DNA of 7,958 nucleotides from Faecalimonas sp. (GCA_026169575.1 JAPFCT010000320.1:1-7958); one strand, 5' to 3'; shown: positions 1 through 7,033, numbered from the stretch's first letter. The notes: generated by a model from the letters alone, not told the origin. Numbers and translations: made by a program.

Positions 1-1182
1 GATCGATTCTTTCTCCGTAACTGTCTGCTTTAATTCCCTGACTGCTTCTTTTAACTGTTCTCTCTGCTTTTCCTTCTGTTCTCTCTCATAGTTTACTTCA
101 TCAAAGCAGCTCTCCAGTTCCTGCAGATCCAGCGTCATAAGGACTCGCTTCGTCTCAAGCTTCTGTTCCTGGATCTTCTGCAGCTTTGCTCCCAGTTCTT
201 CCGCCTCTGTCACAATCCGCTCTTTCTCATCAAGCAGTGCGTGATAAAAGACACTTGTCTTCTGTTCATTCTCTCTGCACAGCTCAAAATTCTGTAAAAG
301 CGGTTCAAACTTGGTGACAAATTCCCGGATTACCGTGATCTGCCTGTCATAATTTGCGATCTGTTCTTTTTTCTTTGAAAGCTCTACCATCTGCTCCCGG
401 ATATCCAGAAGTGTCTGTGCCAGCTCTTCCGCATCTTTCTCCTTGCCTGTCTGAAGCTGGTATGCTTTCTGGATGATCTCCTCGATCAGAAGATCTTCCA
501 CAACCTTCCGGCTTGTCCGGTAATTGCTCTCGAAATAAGTCCTTACATGCCCCTCTGTCTTGTTAATCCCCCGGATAATATTCCACTGACTTTCATACAG
601 TCCATGTCCCGCAATAAAACTCTGGTATTCACTTTTGGAATTTTCAAAAATCTTCACCGAAAGCTTCCGGTTCGATTCTGACTGGAGCCGTTTGATCAGT
701 TCTTTCAGTCCTTTAAATGTGATCCGTTCTTTTCCATTTACAAGCGGAAGATTTAAAATATCATAATCGTTGAACTCATTATAAAAGATACAATAATTAA
801 AATATTCAATCGCGGAAGAAGAGACTTCCTCCTCCCCTTCTTTCATGCGGTCTGCTTTCTTTCGCGCACAGAAACCAGTCGTCATAAACCGGAACCCGCA
901 CTGGTCCTGATCCGGCTTGTCCAGATCCCACTCGATCAGGGAATGGATCACACTGCTCCCGGTACTTCCGCGGAACAGCTTTTCCACCGGCTGTTTGTCA
1001 TCCAGCGTACAGTTCGGGATCAGATTCTGCAAAAGCAGGAGCATCAGAACACTCTTGCCGCCCCCGTTCGCCAGGTCATAGAGGCTGTTCTTTCCCTGAA
1101 ACCGGAGACACAGATCATCGTAAAACTGTGTTCCTACATTATATTTGATATTGTTTACACGGATCCTGTTAATATGCGGCAT
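1..1182 (-). CDS. jetC: JetC, SMC/MukB-like ATPase of Wadjet (N-terminal part, runs off window)
   Basis: JetC is the SMC-like motor ATPase of the Wadjet plasmid-defence complex; its relatives use ATP to extrude DNA loops. Translating the minus strand from ATG at 1182 gives 394 codons open to base 1, so the 3' part (rest of the coiled coil, hinge, Walker B, signature motif) lies outside the window. The N-terminus MPHINRIRVNNIKY is followed by a Walker A at residues 39-44 (NGGGKS, within YDLANGGGKSVLMLLLLQN), as in MukB-type heads. From about residue 240 the chain becomes rich in E, K, Q and L with heptad-like spacing, the expected start of the long coiled coil. A strong GGAGG lies 7 bases before the ATG, inside the last codons of jetB. 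The reading frames overlap by 14 bases, which suggests translational coupling. The family call is firm because jetB, jetA and jetD precede it. Confidence 0.9.
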   Translation of the reverse strand, partial: MPHINRIRVNNIKYNVGTQFYDDLCLRFQGKNSLYDLANGGGKSVLMLLLLQNLIPNCTLDDKQPVEKLFRGSTGSSVIHSLIEWDLDKPDQDQCGFRFMTTGFCARKKADRMKEGEEEVSSSAIEYFNYCIFYNEFNDYDILNLPLVNGKERITFKGLKELIKRLQSESNRKLSVKIFENSKSEYQSFIAGHGLYESQWNIIRGINKTEGHVRTYFESNYRTSRKVVEDLLIEEIIQKAYQLQTGKEKDAEELAQTLLDIREQMVELSKKKEQIANYDRQITVIREFVTKFEPLLQNFELCRENEQKTSVFYHALLDEKERIVTEAEELGAKLQKIQEQKLETKRVLMTLDLQELESCFDEVNYEREQKEKQREQLKEAVRELKQTVTEKESI

Positions 1183-1891
1183 CGTCGCCACCTCCTGTCA
1201 TAATCTCATAGATACGGCTCTGCTCCGATTCAAAATAGCTCTCGATCAATGCCGAAAAACGATCGGTCGGATAATACCGGTCCTCCACTTCCAGAAAGAG
1301 TCCCTGCCGGATCAGAAACTGAAACGTCTTCTTGACCATTCCTGCCCGTGACCCTTTCTCTGCGCGGATCATGGAACTGTCCTCGTTTGTAAGAAGCGGC
1401 AGATCCCAGGCTACCGCCATCTGCTCAAAGCTGTATTCTTCCACCTCTGTCAGTGCAAGTGTCTCCAGTTTCTCAGATAATCCCTGAAAAGAAGCATCTA
1501 CCGCCTCCACGATCTCCGGGATCTTGACATACTCCTGATAGGTGTAAGTCGCCGAATCGGTATAAAATTTTGTGATAATATGATAAATAATGAAATAGCA
1601 GAGAAATAATTCCCGGTTCAGACGCAGACCGATCATGTCTTTTAGCTCTTCATTGGTATAGCCAAATACATGGTTCGATTCTCCCGGTGTCAGATAGAGC
1701 CCTCCACGGTAATCGTAAATTTCCAGATTCAGCGCCTTTGTGATCTTATTTACCGCATCAAATACTTCTCCGTTCTGTGTATATGCCTCATAGAGCTTTG
1801 TATGTTCGCCCTGATATTTTACCGCCTCCTGGTTGATCAGTCTGGCAAAAATCTCAATCCCTGTCTCCAGCGTCTGGTCTGTCATCTCCAT
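1169..1891 (-). CDS. jetB: JetB, small KITE/MukE-like subunit of Wadjet
   Basis: This 240-residue protein sits between JetA and JetC, where Wadjet operons encode JetB. JetB is the winged-helix (KITE/MukE-like) subunit that binds the kleisin JetA and helps load the SMC ring on DNA. It has no catalytic motif. The sequence is a soluble, mostly helical protein: residues 80-110 (EELKDMIGLRLNRELFLCYF and on) form a helical core. Residues 185-210 (VKKTFQFLIRQGLFLEVEDR followed by YYPTD) read like the last helix and wing of a winged helix, as in DUF6063-type JetB proteins. The ATG at 1891 lies inside the end of jetA (38-base overlap) with AAAGG just upstream; an alternative ATG is two codons in. The last codons supply the ribosome binding site for jetC. 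Identity rests more on position and size than on motifs. Confidence 0.85.
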   Translation of the reverse strand: MEMTDQTLETGIEIFARLINQEAVKYQGEHTKLYEAYTQNGEVFDAVNKITKALNLEIYDYRGGLYLTPGESNHVFGYTNEELKDMIGLRLNRELFLCYFIIYHIITKFYTDSATYTYQEYVKIPEIVEAVDASFQGLSEKLETLALTEVEEYSFEQMAVAWDLPLLTNEDSSMIRAEKGSRAGMVKKTFQFLIRQGLFLEVEDRYYPTDRFSALIESYFESEQSRIYEIMTGGGDDAAY

Positions 1892-3404
1892 TCATCCTTT
1901 CCACTCTTATATTTGTCACAGAGAATTTCTCCAGGAAAGTGACCGGTTCTTCCTCTGTCAGCGTCTCCAGGCAGAAATCCATCTGCATCTCTTCTTCTGT
2001 TCCCTCTGTCTCAAAATACTGTTTCAGCACTGCTTCCAGGTTGGTCGCCGGATGTCTTATCGCATCCCGGATCACAATCTCATGTCTCTGACACAGATTC
2101 ACAAGAAACGAATAATAATCTCCGTTGGCAAAGATCCGCTGTCCATAGCGCTGCTCTAACAGTCCATTCCATTCTCTGAGCGTGAAGCAGTCCGTTCTCT
2201 TTAACATTGCAAACAACTCTCTCACAAGGATCCGGTAATTGCCGCTGATCCGCTGTTCTTCCTGCTCGTCTTCATAGACATAATCGGCCTCCTCTTCTGC
2301 CTGGATCTCCTCCGCCTCTTCATCCATTCCCCGGTGGAGCGCCAGCATCTCATCCAGCCGTTTCAAATCAAACATTTTATTCTTTTTCGGCTGAAACAAC
2401 GGCTCTGCAAGCAGTTTTAACTGTTCTGCATCATCTTTTGCCAACGCTGTCTCAAGAAACTGGCGAAAGTAAACGACCGGGCGGATCGCATTTAATGTTC
2501 CCTGCTCCACCATACTGTCAACCTTTCTCCGCAGATCCATGCACTCGCTTAACAGTTCCGAATGCATCGCCATCGCCCGCTTCAGTTCCCCATCAAGCAA
2601 AAAAATCTCTTCCTTATTTTTAATCTGCTCAACCGGAGACAGCATAGACATTGCCCCGGCGATCAGCCTTGTATTTTTCATAAACAGATCGTGTTCCTCG
2701 TCAAACCAGCAGACACTCTGCCGGAAAAATTCCCGGTACAATAAAAGTCCGTTTTTCAGATCGTGTACAAGCACCTGAAGCACTTCCCGCTTCTGCATTT
2801 TCAGTTTCAGCACCTCATTGCAGATCCGCCTGACGATCTCCCGCCCTCCTTTGAAATTCTGGGTCCGGATCATTTTCTCAAGAAGCAGCTGCTGAATGCT
2901 GATCTTGCTCTCTTCTTTGAATTCCTTTGTATTGAGATAAAATTCAATCCCGCTCTCTGTAATATAGTAATAAATATTTCCTTCCTGAAAATGACTTTTG
3001 ATCAGCCATACCCGCGCCGTCTTTCTGATTTTGTCCTCCGGATCATAGAACTCATAGGCAAACGGTTTTCCGTCATTTTTGATCTTGTCAAACACATAGC
3101 CTGCAAGCTGTGCATATTCTTCCGGCGTGGCATCCAGCCCAAACTCACTCTCCAGGAATGGAATGACAAAATTCAAATAATCCGTGTAGGTCACCCCGGT
3201 ATTGTTAAAATTATTTTCCTCGATCAACATCCTGAGCACCGCCATAAGCACATAGCCCAGATCGACTGACTTGTATTTCCCATTTTGAAACTGTCTCAGA
3301 TCATGACTCACAATCTCAAAAAACGGATAGTATTTCTTCATGCTCTCCATCCGGAGCGCCTGCTCTGCCCGGATCTCTGAAAGCAAATTTCTATATAACT
3401 CCAT
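1854..3404 (-). CDS. jetA: JetA, kleisin-like subunit of Wadjet
   Basis: JetA is the kleisin (MukF-like) subunit that bridges the two JetC heads and recruits JetB. The 516-residue protein resembles the JetA group formerly called DUF5716. Recognisable segments are residues 28-65 (FFEIVSHDLRQFQNGKYKSV, then DLGYVLMAVLRMLIEENN) and a winged-helix-like region around 130-165 (VWLIKSHFQEGNIYYYITES). Helical segments around 165-300 may form the neck-binding part. Residues 360-383 are very acidic (DEEAEEIQAEEEADYVYEDE), probably a flexible linker. The C-terminal domain from about 388 to 470 looks like a second winged helix. GAGGAG lies 9-10 bases before the ATG. The gene begins 97 bases after the jetD stop and overlaps the jetB start. 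I cannot assign the Wadjet subtype with certainty; the gene order D-A-B-C and this JetA differ from the A-B-C-D, DUF3375-type (type I) arrangement. Confidence 0.87.
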   Translation of the reverse strand: MELYRNLLSEIRAEQALRMESMKKYYPFFEIVSHDLRQFQNGKYKSVDLGYVLMAVLRMLIEENNFNNTGVTYTDYLNFVIPFLESEFGLDATPEEYAQLAGYVFDKIKNDGKPFAYEFYDPEDKIRKTARVWLIKSHFQEGNIYYYITESGIEFYLNTKEFKEESKISIQQLLLEKMIRTQNFKGGREIVRRICNEVLKLKMQKREVLQVLVHDLKNGLLLYREFFRQSVCWFDEEHDLFMKNTRLIAGAMSMLSPVEQIKNKEEIFLLDGELKRAMAMHSELLSECMDLRRKVDSMVEQGTLNAIRPVVYFRQFLETALAKDDAEQLKLLAEPLFQPKKNKMFDLKRLDEMLALHRGMDEEAEEIQAEEEADYVYEDEQEEQRISGNYRILVRELFAMLKRTDCFTLREWNGLLEQRYGQRIFANGDYYSFLVNLCQRHEIVIRDAIRHPATNLEAVLKQYFETEGTEEEMQMDFCLETLTEEEPVTFLEKFSVTNIRVERMNGDDRPDAGDRD

Positions 3405-3501
3405 CTTCTGTCTCTCCTCATAAATATTCCGCGCTCTTCCTTAAAACAGATCCGCCAGACTACCATCCCCGTCTCCGTCTGTCCGGTTCTGATATACGCT
3501 G

Positions 3502-4671
3502 TCATACCGTAAGGATCAGCGCCTCCTGCGGAATGTAACATCCATCCTGCAGCATCATTCTTTCCAGTATCTGCGCCGTCTCAGGAGAAAACTCCTGCAG
3601 GGCGAGCGGAAGCACTTCTCTCGCCCGCGCCTGGATCTGTCCTCTGATCTTCTGCGGCACTCTTCCCTGATCGCTTACCGCCTCCAGAATCATCTGATAC
3701 CACGCTGCCTGCAGCTGGATCTGATACGATGCATACTGCGTTTTCAGTTCATAATAAATTGAAAATCCTTCCGGATCTATATCCCCGAAATAATCGATGA
3801 CGTCTGTTTCCATTATACCAGTTTCCGGTGCAAGAGAAAAGGCTCTTGTAATCTTCCACCCCGCACCGTAGATCACACAGTCATATGCATCTCCATACGG
3901 CCCGTCCTTGACCCGGAAATACGTATCTTTATTTTCCACGATCAGGATCCTCCGGATCTTTTTCTCAAAAAACGAAGCGCGGATCTGGCAGACAAACGGT
4001 TCCTTCGTATAAAATGCCCGCAGATCCTGCTCGATGTCAAATCCCATTTTGCTCAGCAGATGGGTATATTTTCCGATCTTCTTCCCCTGCTTCTTCTCGT
4101 GCTGCCCTTTTTCCTCATCGGCTTTCTGCTCTTTTCCCTTCTGTTGTTCCTTTTCTGTCTGTGGTTCTTTTTCCGGCTCCGGCTGCTCAAATGCCTTCTC
4201 ATCCGCAAACAAATAATACCCAAGTTCATTTGCGGTCATCCACTCTTTCTCTGCGCTGCAGTAATAGCGGTAAAGCACATCGATCGCTTCCCGGTCTCTT
4301 TCAAAAGTGCTCCGGTTTCTCCGGTAAGCATCAAACACCTTCGTCCCTACATAAGAATGCAGAAGTGCGAGATAGGCCGTATCCTCCGCCTTCTCCTTCT
4401 TCCTTCCGATGATCTCATATCGCTCATAGATCACTTCCGTATACCCACACTTCCGGCTTCTTTTCACCGGGGCGATCACGCCCTTCTGTACAAATTCTTC
4501 CAGAAGCTGCTGAAATTCCCGCATCCGCCCGGTGCGGATCTCCAGAAGCTTCTGTTCCTTGCCTCCTGCCGCCTGCTCAAGCAGTTCCGCATAGGTCACG
4601 CGGATGTTTCCGGTCTTTTTCTTCTCTCTGCACGCTGCAAAATATCGTTCCAGATTCGTTCTCATTCTCAT
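3502..4671 (-). CDS. jetD: JetD, Toprim-type nuclease subunit of Wadjet
   Basis: JetD is the nuclease of Wadjet, related to the topoisomerase VI A subunit/Spo11; it cleaves DNA trapped by the JetABC motor. The C-terminal part matches the DUF2220/JetD_C Toprim fold. It has the metal-binding glutamate in ILIVENKDTY (E246, numbering from the chosen start), the IYGAGW strand-turn at about 267-272, and the acidic pair in YFGDIDPEG (D297, D299). The N-terminal half is a basic, helical, winged-helix-like arm. It is joined to the Toprim half by a charged E/K/Q-rich linker at about residues 162-200. I chose the ATG at 4671 (389 residues) because AGGAG lies four bases upstream. An in-frame ATG at 4728 would add 19 basic residues but has no ribosome binding site and starts upstream of the likely transcription start. 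The catalytic tyrosine of topoisomerases is not evident, as expected for JetD. It is the first gene of the operon. Confidence 0.9.
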   Translation of the reverse strand: MRMRTNLERYFAACREKKKTGNIRVTYAELLEQAAGGKEQKLLEIRTGRMREFQQLLEEFVQKGVIAPVKRSRKCGYTEVIYERYEIIGRKKEKAEDTAYLALLHSYVGTKVFDAYRRNRSTFERDREAIDVLYRYYCSAEKEWMTANELGYYLFADEKAFEQPEPEKEPQTEKEQQKGKEQKADEEKGQHEKKQGKKIGKYTHLLSKMGFDIEQDLRAFYTKEPFVCQIRASFFEKKIRRILIVENKDTYFRVKDGPYGDAYDCVIYGAGWKITRAFSLAPETGIMETDVIDYFGDIDPEGFSIYYELKTQYASYQIQLQAAWYQMILEAVSDQGRVPQKIRGQIQARAREVLPLALQEFSPETAQILERMMLQDGCYIPQEALILTV

Positions 4672-4699
4672 CGTTCTCCTGCCTTTTTTTCGTATTCCT

Positions 4700-4705
4700 A
4701 TCATA
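4700..4705 (-). promoter_or_regulatory. Probable -10 element of the jet operon promoter
   Basis: On the minus strand TATGAT is preceded by TGG, forming an extended -10 (TGn-TATGAT). No good -35 hexamer lies 16-18 bases upstream. Initiation would fall near 4693, giving a leader of about 20 bases to the jetD ATG at 4671 and excluding the ATG at 4728 from the transcript. A weaker alternative -10 (TATAAC on the minus strand) overlaps the divergent promoter around 4781-4786. Confidence 0.45.
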
Positions 4706-4759
4706 CCATATCCCTGTTTTATTTTCATCAGGCGATTTAATTTTCATGTGATTTCCAGC

Positions 4760-4788
4760 TTGTAGATTCCACCTAAGTTTGTTATAAT
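4760..4788 (+). promoter_or_regulatory. Promoter of the zinc-ribbon membrane protein gene
   Basis: TTGTAG (4760-4765) and TATAAT (4783-4788) are 17 bases apart, and TG precedes the -10 with one base between (extended -10). Transcription would begin near 4795, leaving a leader of about 29 bases with AGAGG at 4811-4815 before the ATG at 4824. It diverges from the jet operon within a roughly 150-base shared region. Confidence 0.75.
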
Positions 4789-4823
4789 CTCCGTATAAAC
4801 AAAAGCAAAGAGAGGTAGTCATT

Positions 4824-5129
4824 ATGAAATGTCCACACTGTGGCAGAGAACTTGTCATCAGTAAAAAAGACAGTTCCTACGGCTTATGCCATACATGCAG
4901 GAAGCGCTACAAACTTCCGGCACAACAGCAGACATATTCCAATATCCCACCAAAGCATATCCGCGAGAAATCCGAGCGGACCATCCGTGAGAACTACCGG
5001 AATATGCTTGAGATCGAAGATGAAACAGATCCTTCAGAGACAAAGGATAAGGTAATTCTGGCGGTTATGATCATTCTGTTCCTTCTGATCATCGGTGTCG
5101 CCGCATATATTTTTCTGTTTCTGAAATAA
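4824..5129 (+). CDS. Small zinc-ribbon protein with C-terminal membrane anchor, function unknown
   Basis: This 101-residue protein begins with a zinc ribbon: CPHC at residues 3-6 and CHTC at 22-25 would coordinate one zinc ion. Residues 30-75 are polar and probably disordered, including the basic segment KHIREKSERTIREN followed by an acidic patch EIEDETDPSE. Residues 77-99 are a single hydrophobic helix, with a final lysine. This makes it a likely tail-anchored protein with the zinc ribbon in the cytoplasm. Many Firmicutes encode such small zinc-ribbon membrane proteins without known function. The ATG is set by AGAGG eight bases upstream and a clear promoter. It is transcribed alone, divergent from jetD, and ends at a terminator. 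A role in Wadjet is not supported by anything except adjacency. Confidence 0.85.
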   Translation: MKCPHCGRELVISKKDSSYGLCHTCRKRYKLPAQQQTYSNIPPKHIREKSERTIRENYRNMLEIEDETDPSETKDKVILAVMIILFLLIIGVAAYIFLFLK

Positions 5130-5169
5130 GCAGTCACTGAACTAAGCATTCACAACACAATTTTCTATC

Positions 5170-5199
5170 CTCCGCAGCATATTCCTGCGGAGCATTTTT
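5170..5199 (+). terminator. Rho-independent terminator of the zinc-ribbon gene
   Basis: An 8-base perfect stem (CTCCGCAG at 5170-5177 with CTGCGGAG at 5185-5192) with a 7-base loop is followed by CATTTTTATTA. It lies 40 bases after the stop codon at 5129 and is the natural end of that transcript. Confidence 0.85.
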
Positions 5200-5227
5200 A
5201 TTATATCCAGCAACATTTCTGACACAT

Positions 5228-5277
5228 AAAAAGGACTGCGGCATCTTATGATTTGATGCCTTGCAATCCTTTTTTTT
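5228..5277. terminator. Bidirectional terminator between convergent genes
   Basis: A long imperfect hairpin: GGCATC (5240-5245) pairs with GATGCC (5255-5260), TGC (5237-5239) with GCA (5263-5265) and AGGA with TCCT. The whole is flanked by an A-run on the left and a run of eight T on the right (5270-5277). Because both flanks are homopolymeric it can stop transcription from either side. It would serve as the terminator of the minus-strand hemerythrin gene, 85 bases past its stop, and as a back-up for the plus-strand gene. Confidence 0.75.
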
Positions 5278-5361
5278 ATACATTTTCAGTTTTACAGTGC
5301 TTTATCTGCCGTAACGTTCCGGCTAAACGCTTCTTTCCGGCATTGGTGTGCCCCGTCAGAC

Positions 5362-5784
5362 TTATAAAAGTTCACTGCTCTTTCTTAAATTCTTGTACTC
5401 TGCCACAGAACGGTCAAAGCCTTTGATGTGTTTGTAAAGCCACTGGATCACATTTTTATTTACCTGCTCTACAAATGCTTCTGTCGGTCCTTCCTGCTCC
5501 TCTAACATCTCATGCAGTTCTTCTACGACTTTGTATAACTCCTGGTGCTGTTTTTTGTGTTCTTCGATACCCGGATATGCAATCTCTTCCTGCAGCTTCT
5601 CCTCTGCATTAAAGTGGAACTCTGTGTACTCTGCGAGGTAATTTAACATCTTTGTGGCTGCAATCTTTCCGCCGTCCTTTTCGCAGCTTTCCACAAGCGA
5701 ATTGATCTTCGCAATCAGCTCTTTGTGCTGTGAATCAATCATCTCATTTCCAGTTACTAAACTTTCATCAAATTCTGCATACAT
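5362..5784 (-). CDS. Bacteriohemerythrin (diiron oxygen-binding protein)
   Basis: A single-domain, 140-residue hemerythrin: a four-helix bundle that reversibly binds O2 at a non-haem diiron centre. All seven expected ligands are visible: H20 (DSQHKEL), H57 and E61 (FHFNAEE), H76 and H80 (EEHKKQHQEL), and H119 and D124 (WLYKHIKGFD). Length and spacing are typical of bacterial hemerythrins. There is no signal peptide, so it is cytoplasmic. In anaerobes such proteins are thought to bind or buffer oxygen, but the substrate role here is inference. AAAGGAGG lies nine bases before the ATG, predicting strong translation. It has its own extended -10 promoter in the 105-base gap behind the radical SAM gene, so it is probably mainly expressed alone. 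Confidence 0.95.
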   Translation of the reverse strand: MYAEFDESLVTGNEMIDSQHKELIAKINSLVESCEKDGGKIAATKMLNYLAEYTEFHFNAEEKLQEEIAYPGIEEHKKQHQELYKVVEELHEMLEEQEGPTEAFVEQVNKNVIQWLYKHIKGFDRSVAEYKNLRKSSELL

Positions 5785-5859
5785 TGTTGTAATGCCTCCT
5801 TTTTCTATTTGTCACACCGCCACAGAAAAAATACTTCTATGGCGCCTTACTTGTGATAC

Positions 5860-5865
5860 AGTATA
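5860..5865 (-). promoter_or_regulatory. Probable -10 element of the hemerythrin promoter
   Basis: On the minus strand TATACT is preceded by TG and one base (extended -10). No good -35 is present at 17 bases. The start would be near 5853, giving a leader of about 70 bases that contains a GGCGCC palindrome (5841-5846) and the AAAGGAGG ribosome binding site. Confidence 0.6.
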
Positions 5866-5889
5866 ACATAATTTTTCTGAAAAATCATC

Positions 5890-6756
5890 TTAAATCACTG
5901 CAAAAACCTGCTTTTCTTTTTCATTTTTCTCAATTGTCGTCTCCACTTTTGCAATCATCCGCTCCTGGTCTTCCGGAAAGGTCCCTCTGACACGGAACTC
6001 TAAAAAATCATGAAAGCCATCGTATTTCAATCCATCCACATGCAGATGTTCCAGGAGACATTTCTCTTCCCGCAAATTCTCCACCTCGTCTGCCGGTGAA
6101 AAATTTCCGCGCATGATCTCACGGTATAACGGCGCCTCCCGGTGCAGAAACATGGAAAAATTAATCACATGCCTCGGACTTGTCGCATTTAAAAACTCCG
6201 CCGTTTTCTCTGCATTTTCAATTCCTCTGCCCTTCCCCGCAACTCCGGTCATAATATGGGCATCATAGATCATCCCCGCCTGCCTGATCCGAGCAATCTC
6301 CGTATATGCCTGCTCCAGCGTATGATCCTTGTTCATAAATGCCAGCACATCCGCAAGCCCGCTCTCAATTCCCAGATACAGATGACGTACCCCCGCTTCC
6401 TGAAGTTCTTTTAGTTCCCGATCACTCTTCTCATGGATATTTGTCACCGTTGCATCCATGTTTACCTCATCCACATCCGGAAAATACACGCGGATCAAAT
6501 CCAAAATCTCAAGAAGTCGTTCCGTCTCCATGCCAAATGCATTTCCATCGCCCAAAAACACTTTCTTCGGATTTCCATTCAGCCGCTTTACCCTCTGCAA
6601 TTCCTGCTCGATCTGTGCAACCGGCAGTTCCCGGTACTGTAAGTGCTTAAATAATGTACAAAACTTACACGCATTATAAGAACAGCCGACTGATACCGGA
6701 AGCATGTACGATCCCCGTTCCATCGGCGCCCTGCAAATCTGTCCTTCATACTGCAT
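5890..6756 (-). CDS. Radical SAM protein with CX4CX2C cluster motif, substrate unknown
   Basis: A cytoplasmic radical SAM enzyme of 288 residues. The [4Fe-4S] cysteines lie in VGCSYNACKFCTLFK near the N-terminus (C25, C30, C33 from the chosen start). The spacing is CX4CX2C instead of the common CX3CX2C, as in a COG1032-like subgroup I remember with GCSHNxCxFC. Further family features are FLGDGNAF (about 67-74), where the second strand of the barrel is expected, and YLGIESGLADVL (about 127-138), the typical GIESG strand that contacts SAM. There is no B12-binding, TRAM or extra cluster domain. Start choice: GGGAGG directly abuts an in-frame GTG at 6765, whereas the ATG at 6756 stands five bases after GGAGGTGA and is preferred. 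The reaction cannot be named from sequence alone. Confidence 0.88.
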   Translation of the reverse strand: MQYEGQICRAPMERGSYMLPVSVGCSYNACKFCTLFKHLQYRELPVAQIEQELQRVKRLNGNPKKVFLGDGNAFGMETERLLEILDLIRVYFPDVDEVNMDATVTNIHEKSDRELKELQEAGVRHLYLGIESGLADVLAFMNKDHTLEQAYTEIARIRQAGMIYDAHIMTGVAGKGRGIENAEKTAEFLNATSPRHVINFSMFLHREAPLYREIMRGNFSPADEVENLREEKCLLEHLHVDGLKYDGFHDFLEFRVRGTFPEDQERMIAKVETTIEKNEKEKQVFAVI

Positions 6757-6794
6757 GCCGCTCACCTCCCGCTGTATCTCTTCGTTTTTCTTTC

Positions 6795-6822
6795 ATTTTA
6801 ACACTGTTTTTCCCGATTGCAA
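6795..6822 (-). promoter_or_regulatory. Promoter of the radical SAM gene
   Basis: On the minus strand TTGCAA (6817-6822) and TAAAAT (6795-6800) are separated by 16 bases, with TG one base before the -10. Initiation near 6788 gives a leader of about 30 bases carrying the GGGAGGTGA ribosome binding site. Confidence 0.65.
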
Positions 6823-6952
6823 ATTTCTTTTCCATTTATTCACAATTTTCTTATTTTTTCATCACAGTTTTATCACAATTCTTCTGTATGATAAGACTCA
6901 AACAAAGGACAATACCTTTTTTATATAGATAAAACTTTTTCTTTTTCATAAC

Positions 6953-6973
6953 ATGCCGGTCAGTGACCGGCAT
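6953..6973. repeat. Near-perfect palindrome (10-base arms, 1-base centre)
   Basis: ATGCCGGTCA and its exact reverse complement TGACCGGCAT are separated by a single G. As RNA it would form a GC-rich stem of about 8 pairs with a small loop. The following plus-strand bases are TTCCTCC and the minus-strand ones GTTATGAAAAAG, so neither side has a proper U-tract. It could be a weak terminator, an operator, or the remnant of a mobile element end. Confidence 0.7.
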
Positions 6974-6983
6974 TTCCTCCGTT

Positions 6984-7033
6984 GAGGGGGATTTTAGAAA
7001 GGAACATTACACCTTACACCTCAAATCCCTCTT
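6984..7033 (+). repeat. Inverted repeat, possible RNA hairpin with long loop
   Basis: GGGATTT (6988-6994) pairs with AAATCCC (7023-7029). The stem extends outward by four more positions, two of them G-U pairs if read as plus-strand RNA. The loop is about 28 bases. It may be fortuitous. Confidence 0.3.

Noticed and set aside
2763..3269. Plus-strand open frame of 168 codons opposite jetA
   Set aside because: It is a shadow of the jetA coding sequence, with no start signals or family features.
3338..3541. Minus-strand 67-codon frame spanning the jetD-jetA gap
   Set aside because: It overlaps the ends of both genes, has no ribosome binding site and resembles no known protein.
1..4671. Housekeeping MukBEF or MksBEF condensin instead of Wadjet
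   Set aside because: The adjoining Toprim nuclease with VEN and GDIDPEG motifs is the Wadjet JetD hallmark; MukBEF loci lack such a gene.
4060..4740. Plus-strand open frame of 226 codons opposite jetD
   Set aside because: It is antisense to jetD, leucine/phenylalanine-rich as the mirror of a charged low-complexity segment, and has no ribosome binding site.
5281..5361. Repeated TTCCGGC at 5317 and 5335 behind the hemerythrin gene
   Set aside because: The copies are direct, not inverted, and only seven bases long; chance is the simplest explanation.
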